Origin: an uncultured Lachnospiraceae bacterium
GTDB lineage: Bacteria > Bacillota > Clostridia > Lachnospirales > Lachnospiraceae
Reading direction: 5' to 3'
Assembly: GCA_946405625.1 (NCBI GenBank)
Contig: CAMJHQ010000010.1
Span: 1 to 64,000, forward strand
Length of the DNA stretch: 64,000 nt
Part shown: positions 43,508 through 55,199 of the stretch, piece by piece
Layout of the letters: each line of letters opens with the position of its first letter
Position numbering within the stretch: position 1 is the first letter of the stretch
Program-made: the position numbers and the translations under genes
The notes under the pieces: model-generated
Seen by the model: the letters and a program-made list of their open reading frames with translations, nothing else
Database searches by the model: none
What the model was told of the DNA's origin: nothing

Positions 43508-44586
43508 ACTATACTCACCCACTCATTCATATGAACTGTATCAAGGATTTTAAAGCCATTTGAAGTAAGTGCTTCCTTGACATCATCTTCTCTATCCTCA
43601 ATAATTCCGGAGGTGATGAAAATACCGCCATCTTTTAGATAATCACGAACAACTCCCGAAAGAGGTATGATAACATCGGCAAGAATATTTGCAACAACAA
43701 TATCATACTGTCTTGCAGGAATACTGTCTTCACCACCAAGAGACAGGTCAACCATTTCAGCCGGAGTAAGAGGTGTCGATATACCTGAACCAAGGCTTCC
43801 TTTCTTGTAAGCCTCAGCTTCCTCATCAGACATTTTCTCTGCTATAAAATTCTTTGAAAGCAGATTTCCGCAGCTGAAATCAATTCTGTCAGATGAAAGT
43901 CCATTGGCTTCAGCATTGATCTTACTTGAATCGACGGCCTGAGGATCTATATCCAGACCATGAACATAACCTGCGCCCATAATAACAGCTGCAATCGAAA
44001 GAATTCCGCTTCCGCAGCCTATATCAAAAACAGAAGGTCCTTCAGAACCATTCTTTTGGACATACTCGGAAATATATTTATCAAGCTGACCGAGACATAA
44101 TTTCGTAGTCTCATGTGTGCCTGTACCGAAAGCCATAACCGATTCAATCTTAATAACCTTATCATCAGACTTCTTATCCGGATATTCCTCCCAAACCGGT
44201 TCAATAACAAGATTGTCATAAAGGCGAAATGGCTTATAATACTGCTTCCAGTTGTCGTTCCATGTAGTATCATCAGTCGTATCTGTTAACATAATATTTT
44301 TATTGCCAACCGGAAGGAATTCTTCAAGTCTGTTCATCTCTTCAAGAACGAGATCCTTGATTCTGAGCGCATCTTCTTCGGTCCTGATAAAACATGAAAC
44401 CTTAGCAGATCCATCATCTTCTCCCGCCATAAGCGGTACATCCACATACATTTCCTTAAGCTCATCATCAGTAAGAGGTACATTATCCTCGATAAGTACT
44501 CCCTCAGCTCCGTTCTCATTCAGGAACTCACTTATAAGATCAACCGCCTCAACACTGGTTTCAATTGTCAGCTTCTTCCAAATCAT
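43489..44586 (-). CDS. prmA: Ribosomal protein L11 methyltransferase
   Basis: SAM-dependent enzyme that trimethylates L11. It has an N-terminal alpha/beta recognition domain and a Rossmann domain with FGTGTHETTKLCL, VFDIGCGSGILSIAA and VVANILADVI. The protein is 365 residues, about 50 longer than typical. The extra residues (about 240-290, between GNLL and QYDIVVANIL) are acidic, Gly/Ser-rich and probably a surface loop. Downstream rsmE overlaps it. A 138-bp long-hairpin element separates it from dnaJ. Confidence 0.94.
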   Translation of the reverse strand: MIWKKLTIETSVEAVDLISEFLNENGAEGVLIEDNVPLTDDELKEMYVDVPLMAGEDDGSAKVSCFIRTEEDALRIKDLVLEEMNRLEEFLPVGNKNIMLTDTTDDTTWNDNWKQYYKPFRLYDNLVIEPVWEEYPDKKSDDKVIKIESVMAFGTGTHETTKLCLGQLDKYISEYVQKNGSEGPSVFDIGCGSGILSIAAVIMGAGYVHGLDIDPQAVDSSKINAEANGLSSDRIDFSCGNLLSKNFIAEKMSDEEAEAYKKGSLGSGISTPLTPAEMVDLSLGGEDSIPARQYDIVVANILADVIIPLSGVVRDYLKDGGIFITSGIIEDREDDVKEALTSNGFKILDTVHMNEWVSIVCTDSM

Positions 44587-44683
44587 ACACTAACCTCGTT
44601 TAGTATCCTAATCCAATTAAATATAAATCATCAATCCCATATCGTAATTATACATATTATTAGCGATTTCAGTAAACGCCGAA

Positions 44684-44821
44684 AAGCAAGGATATGTCCT
44701 CCAAGACCATTTGCGAACGTCGGCACTTAGTGAGCAGTGCACACTGTGTGCTGCGAACTTAGTGTCCGCTACGTTCGCAACTGCAGTGCGAACGATGTCT
44801 TGGAGGACATATACCTTGCTT
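44684..44821. repeat. Long imperfect inverted-repeat (cruciform) element
   Basis: A 138-base palindrome-like unit between dnaJ and prmA. Outer arms 44684-44707 and 44797-44821 pair over 24 bases with a single bulge (core CCTCCAAGAC / GTCTTGGAGG). Inside lies TTGCGAACGT (44711-44720) / ACGTTCGCAA (44771-44780). A central near-palindrome GCAGTGCACA..TGTGCTGC occupies about 44734-44753. The hexamer GCGAAC occurs three times direct and once inverted. It is GC-richer than its surroundings and non-coding. It may end the heat-shock operon transcript, but its size and internal repeats suggest a dispersed REP/MITE-like element. Confidence 0.7.
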
Positions 44822-44838
44822 ATATTACGATTCTGAAA

Positions 44839-46002
44839 TTACTTTCTAAATCCCTTTTTCTTCTTATGATCACCGAATGAGAATCCGCCTGCGGAATCCG
44901 TTGATGATCTTGCATTTACAGAAGGGCCTGAAGCATTCTCATACTGATTAAGTATTGCCTTCTGCTCTTCTGAAAGATTTTCAGGAACCTGAACGATAAG
45001 TGTTACATAATGATCACCACGTACTGACTTGTTACGAAGTGTTGGAACACCCTTACCTCTAAGCTTAATCTTAGTATTTGTCTGAGTTCCCGGTGCTATA
45101 TCATAACTGTAAGGTCCATCAATTGTCTGAAGTGTAACCTTACCACCAAGTGCAGCCTGTGTAAATGATATAGGTTCAGTTGAGTAAAGATCATATCCCT
45201 GTCTTGAAAATGTTTGATGTCTGTCGACAAGTATAGTTACAAGAAGATCTCCTCTTTCACCTCCGTTGATACCCGGCTCACCCATCTCACGAAGACGGAT
45301 ACTCTGTCCGTTATCAATACCTGAAGGAACCTTGATCTGAATCTTCTTCTTGCTCTTTACATATCCGGAACCTGCACAGTTCGAACACTTATATTTTATG
45401 ATCTTACCACTTCCCTGACAATCAGGACATGTGGTTATTGTTCTTGCCATACCAAACAGTGACTGCTGTGTAAATGTAACCTGACCTTTACCTCCACACT
45501 TGCCGCAAGTCTCAGCAGGATGTCCTGGCTGAGCTCCCGATCCTTTACATACCGGACACTCATCCTTGAGAGGAAGCTCGATTTCCTGAGTTGTTCCAAA
45601 AACTGCTTCTTCAAATGTACATCTTACTGTCTGTCTTATATCCTCGCCTTTGATAGGACCGTTAGCAGCACGCTGACGTCTTCCGCCACCGAACATATCT
45701 CCGAAAATATCTCCGAAGATATCTCCCATATCGGCAAAATCGAAACCGCCAAATCCGTCTCCGGCGTTCTGATCAAATGCAGCGAAGCCGCGGGTATCAT
45801 AAAGCTTTCTCTTCTCAGGATCACTGAGAATTGCATAAGCCTCTGAAGCCTCTTTAAATTTTTCCTCGGCTTCCTTGTCACCCGGATTTGCATCCGGATG
45901 ATACTTCTTAGCAAGTACACGGTAAGCCTTCTTCAAGTCATTATCAGTAGCGTTGCGAGGTACACCAAGGACTTCATATAAATCTCGTCTTTCTTCAGCC
46001 AT
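44839..46002 (-). CDS. dnaJ: Chaperone protein DnaJ (Hsp40)
   Basis: A 387-residue type-I J protein. J domain with the HPD motif (KYHPDANPG), Gly/Phe-rich linker (about 70-125), zinc domain with four CxxCxGxG repeats ([32 protein letters not shown]), and the C-terminal substrate-binding domains. It recruits unfolded proteins to DnaK and stimulates its ATPase. It is the last gene of the hrcA-grpE-dnaK-dnaJ operon, 24 bases after dnaK. Confidence 0.98.
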   Translation of the reverse strand: MAEERRDLYEVLGVPRNATDNDLKKAYRVLAKKYHPDANPGDKEAEEKFKEASEAYAILSDPEKRKLYDTRGFAAFDQNAGDGFGGFDFADMGDIFGDIFGDMFGGGRRQRAANGPIKGEDIRQTVRCTFEEAVFGTTQEIELPLKDECPVCKGSGAQPGHPAETCGKCGGKGQVTFTQQSLFGMARTITTCPDCQGSGKIIKYKCSNCAGSGYVKSKKKIQIKVPSGIDNGQSIRLREMGEPGINGGERGDLLVTILVDRHQTFSRQGYDLYSTEPISFTQAALGGKVTLQTIDGPYSYDIAPGTQTNTKIKLRGKGVPTLRNKSVRGDHYVTLIVQVPENLSEEQKAILNQYENASGPSVNARSSTDSAGGFSFGDHKKKKGFRK

Positions 46003-46026
46003 TTATATTACCTACCCTCGCCTATA

Positions 46027-47898
<1,872 letters not shown>

Positions 47899-47902
47899 TT
47901 AA

Positions 47903-48577
47903 TTAATTTGCGACCTTAACCATCGCATGTCTGAGTACCTGATCCTTGAACATATAGCCCTTCTGCATTTCCTCGACTACAACATTCTCGCCGAGTTTTT
48001 CATCTTCTATATGTATAACTGCATTATGGTATGTAGGATCGAACTCCTTATCGACAGCATTCATAGGCTGAACCCCTAAACTTTCAAAGGTTTCCATGAG
48101 CTGCTTATATATCATTTCAATACCTTCTTCGAAAGGTCCCTTATCCTCTTCAGAAACATTTTCAAGAGCTCTTTCGAAGTTATCTACAACAGGAAGCAGT
48201 TTCTCAAGTGCATCCATAGCACCTCTGTCGAACATTTCCCCGTTTTCCTTCTTGTTTCGTTCGCGCATGTTGTCGAACTCTGACAGAAGTCTGGTATACT
48301 TTTCTTTATTTCCTTCAGCAAGTTCCTTTGTAGCTTCGAGTTCTGCCACAATAGCCTTGCTGCCTTTTCTGTTTTTCTTTGGAACCGGCTTAGGACGCTT
48401 CGCCTCAGCTTCCTCAGGCGGTACATTTTCTTCATCATCTATGAAGACTCCGGTGCCTTCCGGCGCTGTATCCTGATGTATAACTCTTATCTTGTTTTCT
48501 TGTGCCTGAGTTTCAGGATCCTTATCTTCCTTTTCTTCTTTCAGATGACGCAGTCTTTGATCCATCAAATTTGCCAT
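47903..48577 (-). CDS. grpE: Nucleotide exchange factor GrpE
   Basis: A 224-residue GrpE that releases ADP from DnaK. The family core lies in the C-terminal half: a coiled-coil helix (RLLSEFDNMRERNKKEN), then LLPVVDNFERAL, and the beta-wing with EFDPTYHNAVIHIED and KGYMFKDQVLRHAMVKV. The N-terminal 90 residues are a charged, Lys/Glu/Pro-rich disordered tail, longer than in many relatives. It lies 15 bases after hrcA. Confidence 0.96.
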   Translation of the reverse strand: MANLMDQRLRHLKEEKEDKDPETQAQENKIRVIHQDTAPEGTGVFIDDEENVPPEEAEAKRPKPVPKKNRKGSKAIVAELEATKELAEGNKEKYTRLLSEFDNMRERNKKENGEMFDRGAMDALEKLLPVVDNFERALENVSEEDKGPFEEGIEMIYKQLMETFESLGVQPMNAVDKEFDPTYHNAVIHIEDEKLGENVVVEEMQKGYMFKDQVLRHAMVKVAN

Positions 48578-48592
48578 TAATCTTCACCCCTT

Positions 48593-49633
48593 CTAATCTT
48601 TTCTGAAAATGTTATCAAGTTCGTCAGTAAGACTTTTTAGTGTCTGTACAACCTTCTTGTAATCCATTCTTTTCGGTCCTATGATACCGATGGTACCCTT
48701 CGCACCTTCAGGAAGCTCGTAGGTTGAAGTAACAATTGAGCAATCCTTCATGTTCTGAACCGGGGATTCATCACCAATATAAATCTGAATATTGTTATCT
48801 TCAGCTTTCAGCGTCTCATCAGCAAGCTCACTGAGTCCCGTCTTTTCTTCAAAGGTTTCAAGAAGCGCTGTCGCCTTGTTGATATCCCCGAGTTCATCAT
48901 ACTTCAGAATGTTCGATGCACCACTTGTATAAATGGTGGTTTCCTCAGCCTGATGTACTGCATCAACAATACCTTCGAAGATAGCTTCGAGAATATCCGC
49001 ATATTCTCCGTCTCCCGCCTGACGTTTCATGGTCTGCATAAGTTCAATGTTGATCTCATCAACCGATATTCCCTGAAGAAATGTATTCAGGAGAATGTTA
49101 AACTTAAGAACCTCTTCGTTGTCAAGCGCTCTCTGGACTCTTATAAGCTGATTCTTCGCTACATTGTCCCCGACAACTATAACTGCAACAAGTCTTTCTT
49201 CATCTACCTGTGACAGCTGAATAAACTTGACCTGTTTGTTTCTGAGACGAGGCGTTGTTACCATTGTCGCATACTGGGTATTATATGCCAGTACCTTTGC
49301 AACCTGCATGAGAAGATTCTCAAGCTTGTCAACCCTCTCGAGAAGAGCTCCGTGAGACTTATCAGTCTCCTCCTTCTCGCTCATAACCTCATCGACGTAA
49401 AATCGATATCCCTTATCTGTAGGAATTCTTCCCGCCGACGTTCTCGGTTGAATCAGATAACCCATAAGTTCAAGATCAGACATTTCATTTCTGATCGTCG
49501 CAGAGCTGAGACTTATGCTCAGTTCCCTTGAAATTGTTCTTGAACCGACCGGTTCTCCGGTTTCGAGGTAATTTGCAATTATAGCCTTAAGGATTTCTTT
49601 TTTTCTGTCGTCAAGAATTAGTTCCTGCGCCAT
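48593..49633 (-). CDS. hrcA: Heat-inducible transcription repressor HrcA
   Basis: A 346-residue repressor that binds CIRCE. N-terminal winged helix (DDRKKEILKAIIANYLETGEPVGSRTI, LSSATIRNEMSDLE, SAGRIPTDKGYRFYVD), dimerisation domain and C-terminal GKGT-type region (EGAKGTIGIIGPKRMDY). The start at 49633 is preferred. The longer frame would begin inside the CIRCE operator, and a GGATGGTGAT site precedes the chosen ATG. First gene of the heat-shock operon and autoregulated through CIRCE. Confidence 0.96.
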   Translation of the reverse strand: MAQELILDDRKKEILKAIIANYLETGEPVGSRTISRELSISLSSATIRNEMSDLELMGYLIQPRTSAGRIPTDKGYRFYVDEVMSEKEETDKSHGALLERVDKLENLLMQVAKVLAYNTQYATMVTTPRLRNKQVKFIQLSQVDEERLVAVIVVGDNVAKNQLIRVQRALDNEEVLKFNILLNTFLQGISVDEINIELMQTMKRQAGDGEYADILEAIFEGIVDAVHQAEETTIYTSGASNILKYDELGDINKATALLETFEEKTGLSELADETLKAEDNNIQIYIGDESPVQNMKDCSIVTSTYELPEGAKGTIGIIGPKRMDYKKVVQTLKSLTDELDNIFRKD

Positions 49634-49656
49634 TTTATCACCATCCTTAGGTTTTA

Positions 49657-49683
49657 TTAGCACTCAACACCTTGTAGTGCTAA
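49657..49683 (-). promoter_or_regulatory. CIRCE operator
   Basis: TTAGCACTC (49657-49665), nine-base spacer, TAGTGCTAA (49675-49683). It matches the consensus TTAGCACTC-N9-GAGTGCTAA at 17 of 18 positions, the mismatch being at the first base of the second arm. It lies between the promoter and hrcA, the usual HrcA repression site. Confidence 0.95.
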
Positions 49684-49692
49684 CTAATGATA

Positions 49693-49722
49693 ATAATAAC
49701 CCCGTAAACCCTTATCTGTCAA
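49693..49722 (-). promoter_or_regulatory. Sigma-A promoter of the hrcA operon
   Basis: On the minus strand TTGACA (49717-49722) and TATTAT (49693-49698) are separated by 18 bases. The -35 box lies within the last codons of hemW. The expected start of transcription falls at the CIRCE operator. Confidence 0.8.
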
Positions 49723-50911
49723 GTATAAATTCGGACAAAATAATGTTGCTGACATCGATTCCTTTATCGGTCAGCCACACTCTGTCACTGTCTGTTTCCA
49801 TGTATCCGTCATTGATATATTTATTTAGAACCGTACCATAAATTTCATACATATCTTTACCGAATCTGAGACGGAATTCTTTTCTGCTGACACCGGCCAT
49901 CATCCGCAATCCAAGGAACATAAATTCCTCCATTCTGCTGTCTACATACATGGTTTCGGTGTTCTGTCTCATAACAGAGGCAGCGGATTCATACAGTCTG
50001 AAGGCATCTGTCCTTGCAGCCATTTCATCCCTTATATCCTCACATATCCTTATGTAAGTATCCATATCGGTAATATTTGAAAATCTTTCACCCTTAAAGA
50101 AGGATGCTGCTCCAAGTCCGAAGCCTATATATTCTCCGCCGGTCCAATAAACAGAATTATGCCTGCTTTCATATCCCGGCTGACAATAGTTCGAAATCTC
50201 ATATCTATGATAACCGTTTGCTGCAAGGACTCTTTTCGTCATTGCATACATCTGTCTGTCTGTTTCTTCATCCGGAACCAGCTTCAGCATCTCTGTATCA
50301 GATGCCAGAGGTGTTCCTTCTTCAATCTGAAGTGAATATACGGAAATGTGCTCCGGCCTCAGCTCTGTCACTCTGGTAAGCGTATCTACAAAGCTGTGCA
50401 CAGACTGACCGGGAACTCCGGACATAACATCTACATTTATATTCTTAAATCCCGCTCGTCTGACATCCTGATAGCTTTCGGCAAACTGTTCGAAGGTATG
50501 TATCCTTCCGAGATTTTTCAGGATCTCGTTATCTGCCGACTGCATTCCGATAGAAATTCTGTTTACGCCGAATTCAAGATATTTCAAAAGATTTGAATAT
50601 TTGATTGTTCCGGGATTTGCTTCAATAGTGATCTCCGGAAATCTGTCTAATTCAAATGTGCTCTTTATCGCATTAAGTATACTTTCGATCATCACCTCAT
50701 CCAGAAGTGAAGGAGTGCCGCCGCCAATATAGACGGTCTTTACTGTATATCTGTCCGCAAATATCTTATAAAGGCTTATCTCATTGCAGATCGCCTGCGT
50801 ATACTGCATATGATCTGTGATATTCTTATTATCAAAAGAAAGAAAATCACAATATGCACATTTATGAACACAAAAAGGTATATGAATATAAAGACTCAGA
50901 TTTTTCTTCAT
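49712..50911 (-). CDS. hemW: Radical-SAM heme chaperone HemW (HemN-like)
   Basis: Predicted 399 residues. The radical-SAM cysteines are in IPFCVHKCAYCDF, followed by TVYIGGGTPSLL and a downstream NPGTIKYSNLLKYL, RISIGMQSAD and VMSGVPGQS. HemW is often mis-named coproporphyrinogen III oxidase; it is a heme-trafficking protein. The position between lepA and hrcA is standard in Firmicutes and supports HemW. Eleven bases separate it from lepA. Confidence 0.93.
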   Translation of the reverse strand: MKKNLSLYIHIPFCVHKCAYCDFLSFDNKNITDHMQYTQAICNEISLYKIFADRYTVKTVYIGGGTPSLLDEVMIESILNAIKSTFELDRFPEITIEANPGTIKYSNLLKYLEFGVNRISIGMQSADNEILKNLGRIHTFEQFAESYQDVRRAGFKNINVDVMSGVPGQSVHSFVDTLTRVTELRPEHISVYSLQIEEGTPLASDTEMLKLVPDEETDRQMYAMTKRVLAANGYHRYEISNYCQPGYESRHNSVYWTGGEYIGFGLGAASFFKGERFSNITDMDTYIRICEDIRDEMAARTDAFRLYESAASVMRQNTETMYVDSRMEEFMFLGLRMMAGVSRKEFRLRFGKDMYEIYGTVLNKYINDGYMETDSDRVWLTDKGIDVSNIILSEFILDR

Positions 50912-50922
50912 TATGATAATCC

Positions 50923-52737
50923 TTATTCATCATCAAGCTTAAGCACTGCAAGGAAGGCCTTCTGCGGAACCGTTACATTACCGATTTCTCTCATCTTCTT
51001 CTTACCTTCCTTCTGTTTTTCAAGAAGCTTCTTCTTTCTGCTTATATCACCGCCGTAACACTTGGCAAGAACATCCTTACGAACCGCCTTAACAGTCTCT
51101 CTGGCAATAACTCGACCGCCGATAGCTGCCTGGATCGGTACCTCGAAAAGATGACGAGGAATTTCGACCTTGAGCTTCTCACACATTTTTCTTCCTCTTT
51201 CATATGCGGAATCTTCGAATACTATAAAGGAAAGAGCATCAATATTCTCACGATTTATAAGTATATCAAGTTTAACGAGCTTAGACTTCTGATAGCCCTT
51301 AAGCTCATAATCGAAGGAAGCATATCCTCTTGATCTGGATTTAAGAGCATCAAAGAAATCATAGATGATTTCATTAAGCGGCATATCATACTTTAGAAGA
51401 ACACGGGTTTCTTCTATATATTCCATACTCTTATATACACCGCGTCGCTCCTGGCAGAGTTTCATTATCGCACCGGTAAATTCTGTTGTTACCATTATCT
51501 CCGCATCAACTATCGGCTCTTCCATATAGTCTATCTCCGAAGGATCGGGAAGATTGGAAGGATTTGTAAGTTCTATAACTTCACCGTCAGTTTTATATAC
51601 CTTATATACAACACTCGGAGCAGTGGTAATGATATCAAGATTATATTCTCTCTCAAGACGTTCCTGAATAACCTCAAGATGAAGAAGTCCGAGGAATCCG
51701 CATCGGAAACCGAATCCAAGAGCAACAGATGTCTCAGGCTCATAGAAAAGCGAAGCATCATTCAGCTGAAGCTTCTCAAGCGCATCCTTAAGTTCCTGAT
51801 ATTTTGCACCATCCTCCGGATATATACCGCAGTAAACCATCGGATTCGCCTTCTTATATCCCGGAAGTGCCTCTGCACACGGATTCTCTGCATCGGTAAC
51901 AGTATCACCGACTTCCGTATCACGCACATTTTTCAGGGATGCAGTTATATATCCGACCATGCCGGCTGAAAGCTCATCACAAGGAATGAATCTTCCTGCA
52001 CCGAATATACCTACTTCAACAACATCAGCCTCAGCTCCCGTCTCCATCATACGGATTCTGGATCCCTTAGCAACAAAGCCATCGAAAACTCTGCAGAAAA
52101 TGATAACTCCCTTATAGCTGTCATAAAGGCTGTCAAAAATAAGCGCCTTGAAAGGAGCATCATTGTCTCCTGAAGGTGCAGGTATCTTGCTTACGATCTG
52201 CTCAAGAACCTCACCGATATTAATTCCGTTCTTAGCGGAAATGAGCGGTGCATCCTGAGCTTCTATTCCGATAACATCTTCAATCTCTGTCTTTACCCTT
52301 TCAGGCTCAGCTGACGGAAGATCTATTTTGTTTATAACAGGAAATACTTCAAGATTGTTGTCTATCGCAAGATATACATTTGCAAGGGTCTGCGCCTCGA
52401 TACCCTGAGCGGCATCTACTACAAGAACTGCGCCTTCACAGGCAGCAAGCGAACGTGAAACCTCATAATTAAAGTCAACATGTCCCGGTGTATCAATAAG
52501 ATTGAAGATATACTCCTCACCATCCTTAGCCTTATAAATAATACGGACTGCCTGAGATTTGATAGTTATTCCTCTTTCTCTCTCGATATCCATATTATCG
52601 AGAACCTGCTCCTGCATCTCGCGTTCCGTCAGTGTTCCGGTCTCTTCTATAATTCTGTCGGCAAGCGTGGACTTACCGTGATCTATATGTGCTACTATAC
52701 AAAAATTTCTGATCTTGCTCTGATCTAAATGTGACAT
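50923..52737 (-). CDS. lepA: Elongation factor 4 (LepA)
   Basis: A 604-residue translational GTPase with P-loop [13 protein letters not shown], switch-[10 protein letters not shown] and NKIDLPSAE. The C-terminal LepA-specific domain carries the end segment [24 protein letters not shown]. It back-translocates or remodels stalled ribosomes. It stands in the lepA-hemW-hrcA order common in low-GC Gram-positives. Confidence 0.98.
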   Translation of the reverse strand: MSHLDQSKIRNFCIVAHIDHGKSTLADRIIEETGTLTEREMQEQVLDNMDIERERGITIKSQAVRIIYKAKDGEEYIFNLIDTPGHVDFNYEVSRSLAACEGAVLVVDAAQGIEAQTLANVYLAIDNNLEVFPVINKIDLPSAEPERVKTEIEDVIGIEAQDAPLISAKNGINIGEVLEQIVSKIPAPSGDNDAPFKALIFDSLYDSYKGVIIFCRVFDGFVAKGSRIRMMETGAEADVVEVGIFGAGRFIPCDELSAGMVGYITASLKNVRDTEVGDTVTDAENPCAEALPGYKKANPMVYCGIYPEDGAKYQELKDALEKLQLNDASLFYEPETSVALGFGFRCGFLGLLHLEVIQERLEREYNLDIITTAPSVVYKVYKTDGEVIELTNPSNLPDPSEIDYMEEPIVDAEIMVTTEFTGAIMKLCQERRGVYKSMEYIEETRVLLKYDMPLNEIIYDFFDALKSRSRGYASFDYELKGYQKSKLVKLDILINRENIDALSFIVFEDSAYERGRKMCEKLKVEIPRHLFEVPIQAAIGGRVIARETVKAVRKDVLAKCYGGDISRKKKLLEKQKEGKKKMREIGNVTVPQKAFLAVLKLDDE

Positions 52738-52782
52738 AATTTAACTCCCGATTCCAGCCAAAGAACCATCGTCCCGGCAGAT

Positions 52783-53061
52783 TTATTTATTCTCTATATC
52801 GCCTATTACCTTTATCTGATATTCACGGCTGATCCTCATCATATTTGAAATAAAGTCCGTATATTCAGCCTTAAGCGATTCATCCATTCCTTCCGTAAGC
52901 CTCTCGATCACTGCCTTCTCTCTGTCCGGCTTATATATCTCATCACCATTTTCAGCCTTAATAAGCGCAATATCATGAGCTATAGCCATACGTTCGATAA
53001 AAAGCTTCTTCAGCCCGTCATCAACTTTATCTATTCTTGTTCTAAGTTCATCTAACGTCAT
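52783..53061 (-). CDS. Chorismate mutase (AroQ type)
   Basis: A 92-residue all-helical AroQ-class enzyme converting chorismate to prephenate, the branch to Phe and Tyr. The N-terminal helix LDELRTRIDKVDDGLKKLF carries the conserved arginine, and VIERLTE and SRE in the later helices complete the pattern. It stands alone, 120 bases from the helicase gene; no other aromatic-pathway gene is in the window. Confidence 0.9.
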   Translation of the reverse strand: MTLDELRTRIDKVDDGLKKLFIERMAIAHDIALIKAENGDEIYKPDREKAVIERLTEGMDESLKAEYTDFISNMMRISREYQIKVIGDIENK

Positions 53062-53182
53062 TTCTGTATCCTTATCTCAATAAATCATCAACTTATATGA
53101 CCGAATCATCAGATTTCTAACCTCATCGATCACATACCCACAATATTATAAGTAATCTCTATTCATTTGAAAAGAAATATAT

Positions 53183-55045
53183 TTATTCCTTTTCTTCAAA
53201 TCCTTCAATATCCGTCAAAAATCCGGAAACACTGAGTGCTTTATCACCTGACATACGAGGACTGTAAATATATAAAGCATCTTTGGTCCTGGTAACAGAT
53301 ACATAAAGCATCCTTCTTTCCTCTTCGATTTCCGCATCAGATCTTGATTTTTTATGCGGCATCACTCCGTCTACACATTCAATTATATGAACCTCGCTGA
53401 ATTCAAGTCCTTTAGCCGAATGCATCGTCATCAGCTGAACCTCATCCCTGTCCTTATTTTTATGAAATGTATTCTCGCTCGCCTCTTTTTGCTCTTTCAG
53501 CAGCTTCTGATAGCTTTCGATATATTCAATAAAACTGTCATAAGTATCAAACTCTCTTGCAACCCCCTGTACTTCATCAAGTACATCTATCATTTCTTCA
53601 TAATCCAGGTTATGTTCTGCAGCATATTCCTTCAGGTATTTATCATACCCCACAGCCTTTCTGATATAAGATATAGCCCCGAAAGGATTAAGTCTCCTTA
53701 TCGTATCAAGTTCATTTGCAAGTCTGATTATATTTGTCTTAAGATAGTCCTGATTGGACGCTTCCTGAAGCAGTTCTTTCAGTCCGACTCTTTCAGTAGG
53801 AAGCATATTTCTCTTTATATATCTGACAGGTTTATTCATAAATGTAAGAAACAGTGACCTTCTGTTATCTCCCATCGTGAAATGTATGTAATTGAGGATC
53901 GGCTGTACTATATACTGTGAAAAAATATCAGGAATCACATCTCTTACCGAGAAAGGGATTCCGTTCTCCCGAAGCTTATAGATAAGCCTCCTCGGATCCA
54001 TATTGGTCCTGTATAGTACTGCAATATCTTTATATGCGATTCCCGCATCATGTGCCTTCTCGATGCGCCTGATAAGCAGTTCATTTTCTTTCCTTATATC
54101 TTCAGGCCGCGAAAAATATATACGGCCCCTGTCCTTAACAGCCGACTTAAGCGCCTTATCATATCTTTTCTTATTTCTTCCGATTATTTTCGACGACAGT
54201 TCAGTCACAACTTCAGGACATCGGAAGTTTGTTGAAAGCGTCATAATCTCTGCATTTTCAAACTCTTTACTGAAAGACAGCATAATGTCAGGTCGTGCCC
54301 CTCTGAAGCCATAGATGGACTGATCATCATCCCCTACAGCGAAGATATTGTTATCCGGAGCGGCAAGCATTTTTAATATCTTATACTGTATAAGATTTGT
54401 ATCCTGAAACTCATCAACAAGTATATATGGATAAAGCTGATGAATTCTCTGCCTTATATCCTCCCTTTCCGTCAGAAGCTCATAACATTTCGAAACCATA
54501 TCATCGAAGTCAAGAACTCCGAGTCTCGCCTTCTCTTCATTATACCTTTTATACATCAGGCGAAAATCATGTTCCGGCATATCATGACTGTAGTAGTCAT
54601 CAACATTTATCATGTCCGAGCTGATACGTCCGAGCTGATTTATGGCACTGAGTATGATTTCATCATTGTCATAGAAATCCTTATTAATATCGAGAAGAAT
54701 ATTTCTGATCATATCCTTCTTCTTCGTCTCATCCAGCACGCCAAGTCCTTTACCGCCGTATGCCGTATTTATTATCCAATAAAAGAAGGAATGAAATGTG
54801 CCGAACCTTACATCACGTCCTCTGTCACCTGCGATCGATAGAAACCTTGTTCTCATAGAAGCAGCTGCAGCCCTGGTAAATGTAAAGCATAATATGTTTG
54901 CAGGATTAACCTTACAAACATCGATCAGATAACAGATCCTGTTAACTATAACCGTCGTCTTGCCGGAACCCGGTGTACCCAGAACCAGCATCGGGCCTTT
55001 ATACCACTGAACTATATTCTGTTGTTCTTCACTCAGTCCCGACAA
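53183..55045 (-). CDS. UvrD/PcrA-like superfamily-1 DNA helicase
   Basis: A 620-residue SF1A helicase, about 100 residues shorter than classical PcrA. Motifs in order: Q motif GLSEEQQNIVQ, Walker A GTPGSGKTT, Ia TFTRAAA, Walker B VDEFQDTN, III GDDDQSIYGFRGA, IV and V MTMHSAKGLEF, VI VSVTRTKDALYI. It unwinds DNA 3' to 5' and may remove RecA or stalled complexes. The missing length is mostly the C-terminal Tudor-like RNA-polymerase-binding region, so it is probably a paralogue rather than the main PcrA. Confidence 0.92.
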   Translation of the reverse strand: MSGLSEEQQNIVQWYKGPMLVLGTPGSGKTTVIVNRICYLIDVCKVNPANILCFTFTRAAAASMRTRFLSIAGDRGRDVRFGTFHSFFYWIINTAYGGKGLGVLDETKKKDMIRNILLDINKDFYDNDEIILSAINQLGRISSDMINVDDYYSHDMPEHDFRLMYKRYNEEKARLGVLDFDDMVSKCYELLTEREDIRQRIHQLYPYILVDEFQDTNLIQYKILKMLAAPDNNIFAVGDDDQSIYGFRGARPDIMLSFSKEFENAEIMTLSTNFRCPEVVTELSSKIIGRNKKRYDKALKSAVKDRGRIYFSRPEDIRKENELLIRRIEKAHDAGIAYKDIAVLYRTNMDPRRLIYKLRENGIPFSVRDVIPDIFSQYIVQPILNYIHFTMGDNRRSLFLTFMNKPVRYIKRNMLPTERVGLKELLQEASNQDYLKTNIIRLANELDTIRRLNPFGAISYIRKAVGYDKYLKEYAAEHNLDYEEMIDVLDEVQGVAREFDTYDSFIEYIESYQKLLKEQKEASENTFHKNKDRDEVQLMTMHSAKGLEFSEVHIIECVDGVMPHKKSRSDAEIEEERRMLYVSVTRTKDALYIYSPRMSGDKALSVSGFLTDIEGFEEKE

Positions 55046-55070
55046 ATGTTAATCTCCTGTCATATATTAT

Positions 55071-55151
55071 TTCATCATACAAGATATAAATATTTAATCA
55101 TGCAAAATATAATTATTTAATCATACAAAATATAATTATTTATCATACAAG
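55071..55151. repeat. 23-bp tandem repeats, about 3.5 copies
   Basis: Units start at 55071, 55094 and 55117, plus a partial copy to 55151. Each has the pattern TTAATCATACAAAATATAATTAT with small changes. They lie between the helicase gene and the terminator of the SEC-C gene. They contain no gene and no strong fold; the count may vary among strains. Confidence 0.75.
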
Positions 55152-55182
55152 AAAAACGGTCGAGCATTAATAATGCTCGACC
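55150..55182 (-). terminator. Terminator of the SEC-C protein gene
   Basis: GGTCGAGCATTA (55158-55169) and TAATGCTCGACC (55171-55182) form a 12-pair arm around one base. On the minus strand it is followed by GTTTTTC. Confidence 0.8.
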
Positions 55183-55199
55183 TACTATCATTTAAAAAT

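Noticed and set aside
49634-49663. Longer start for hrcA
   Set aside because: It would place the start codon inside the CIRCE operator; the ATG at 49633 has a ribosome binding site.
55071-55151. CRISPR array
   Set aside because: The 23-bp units are directly adjacent without spacers.
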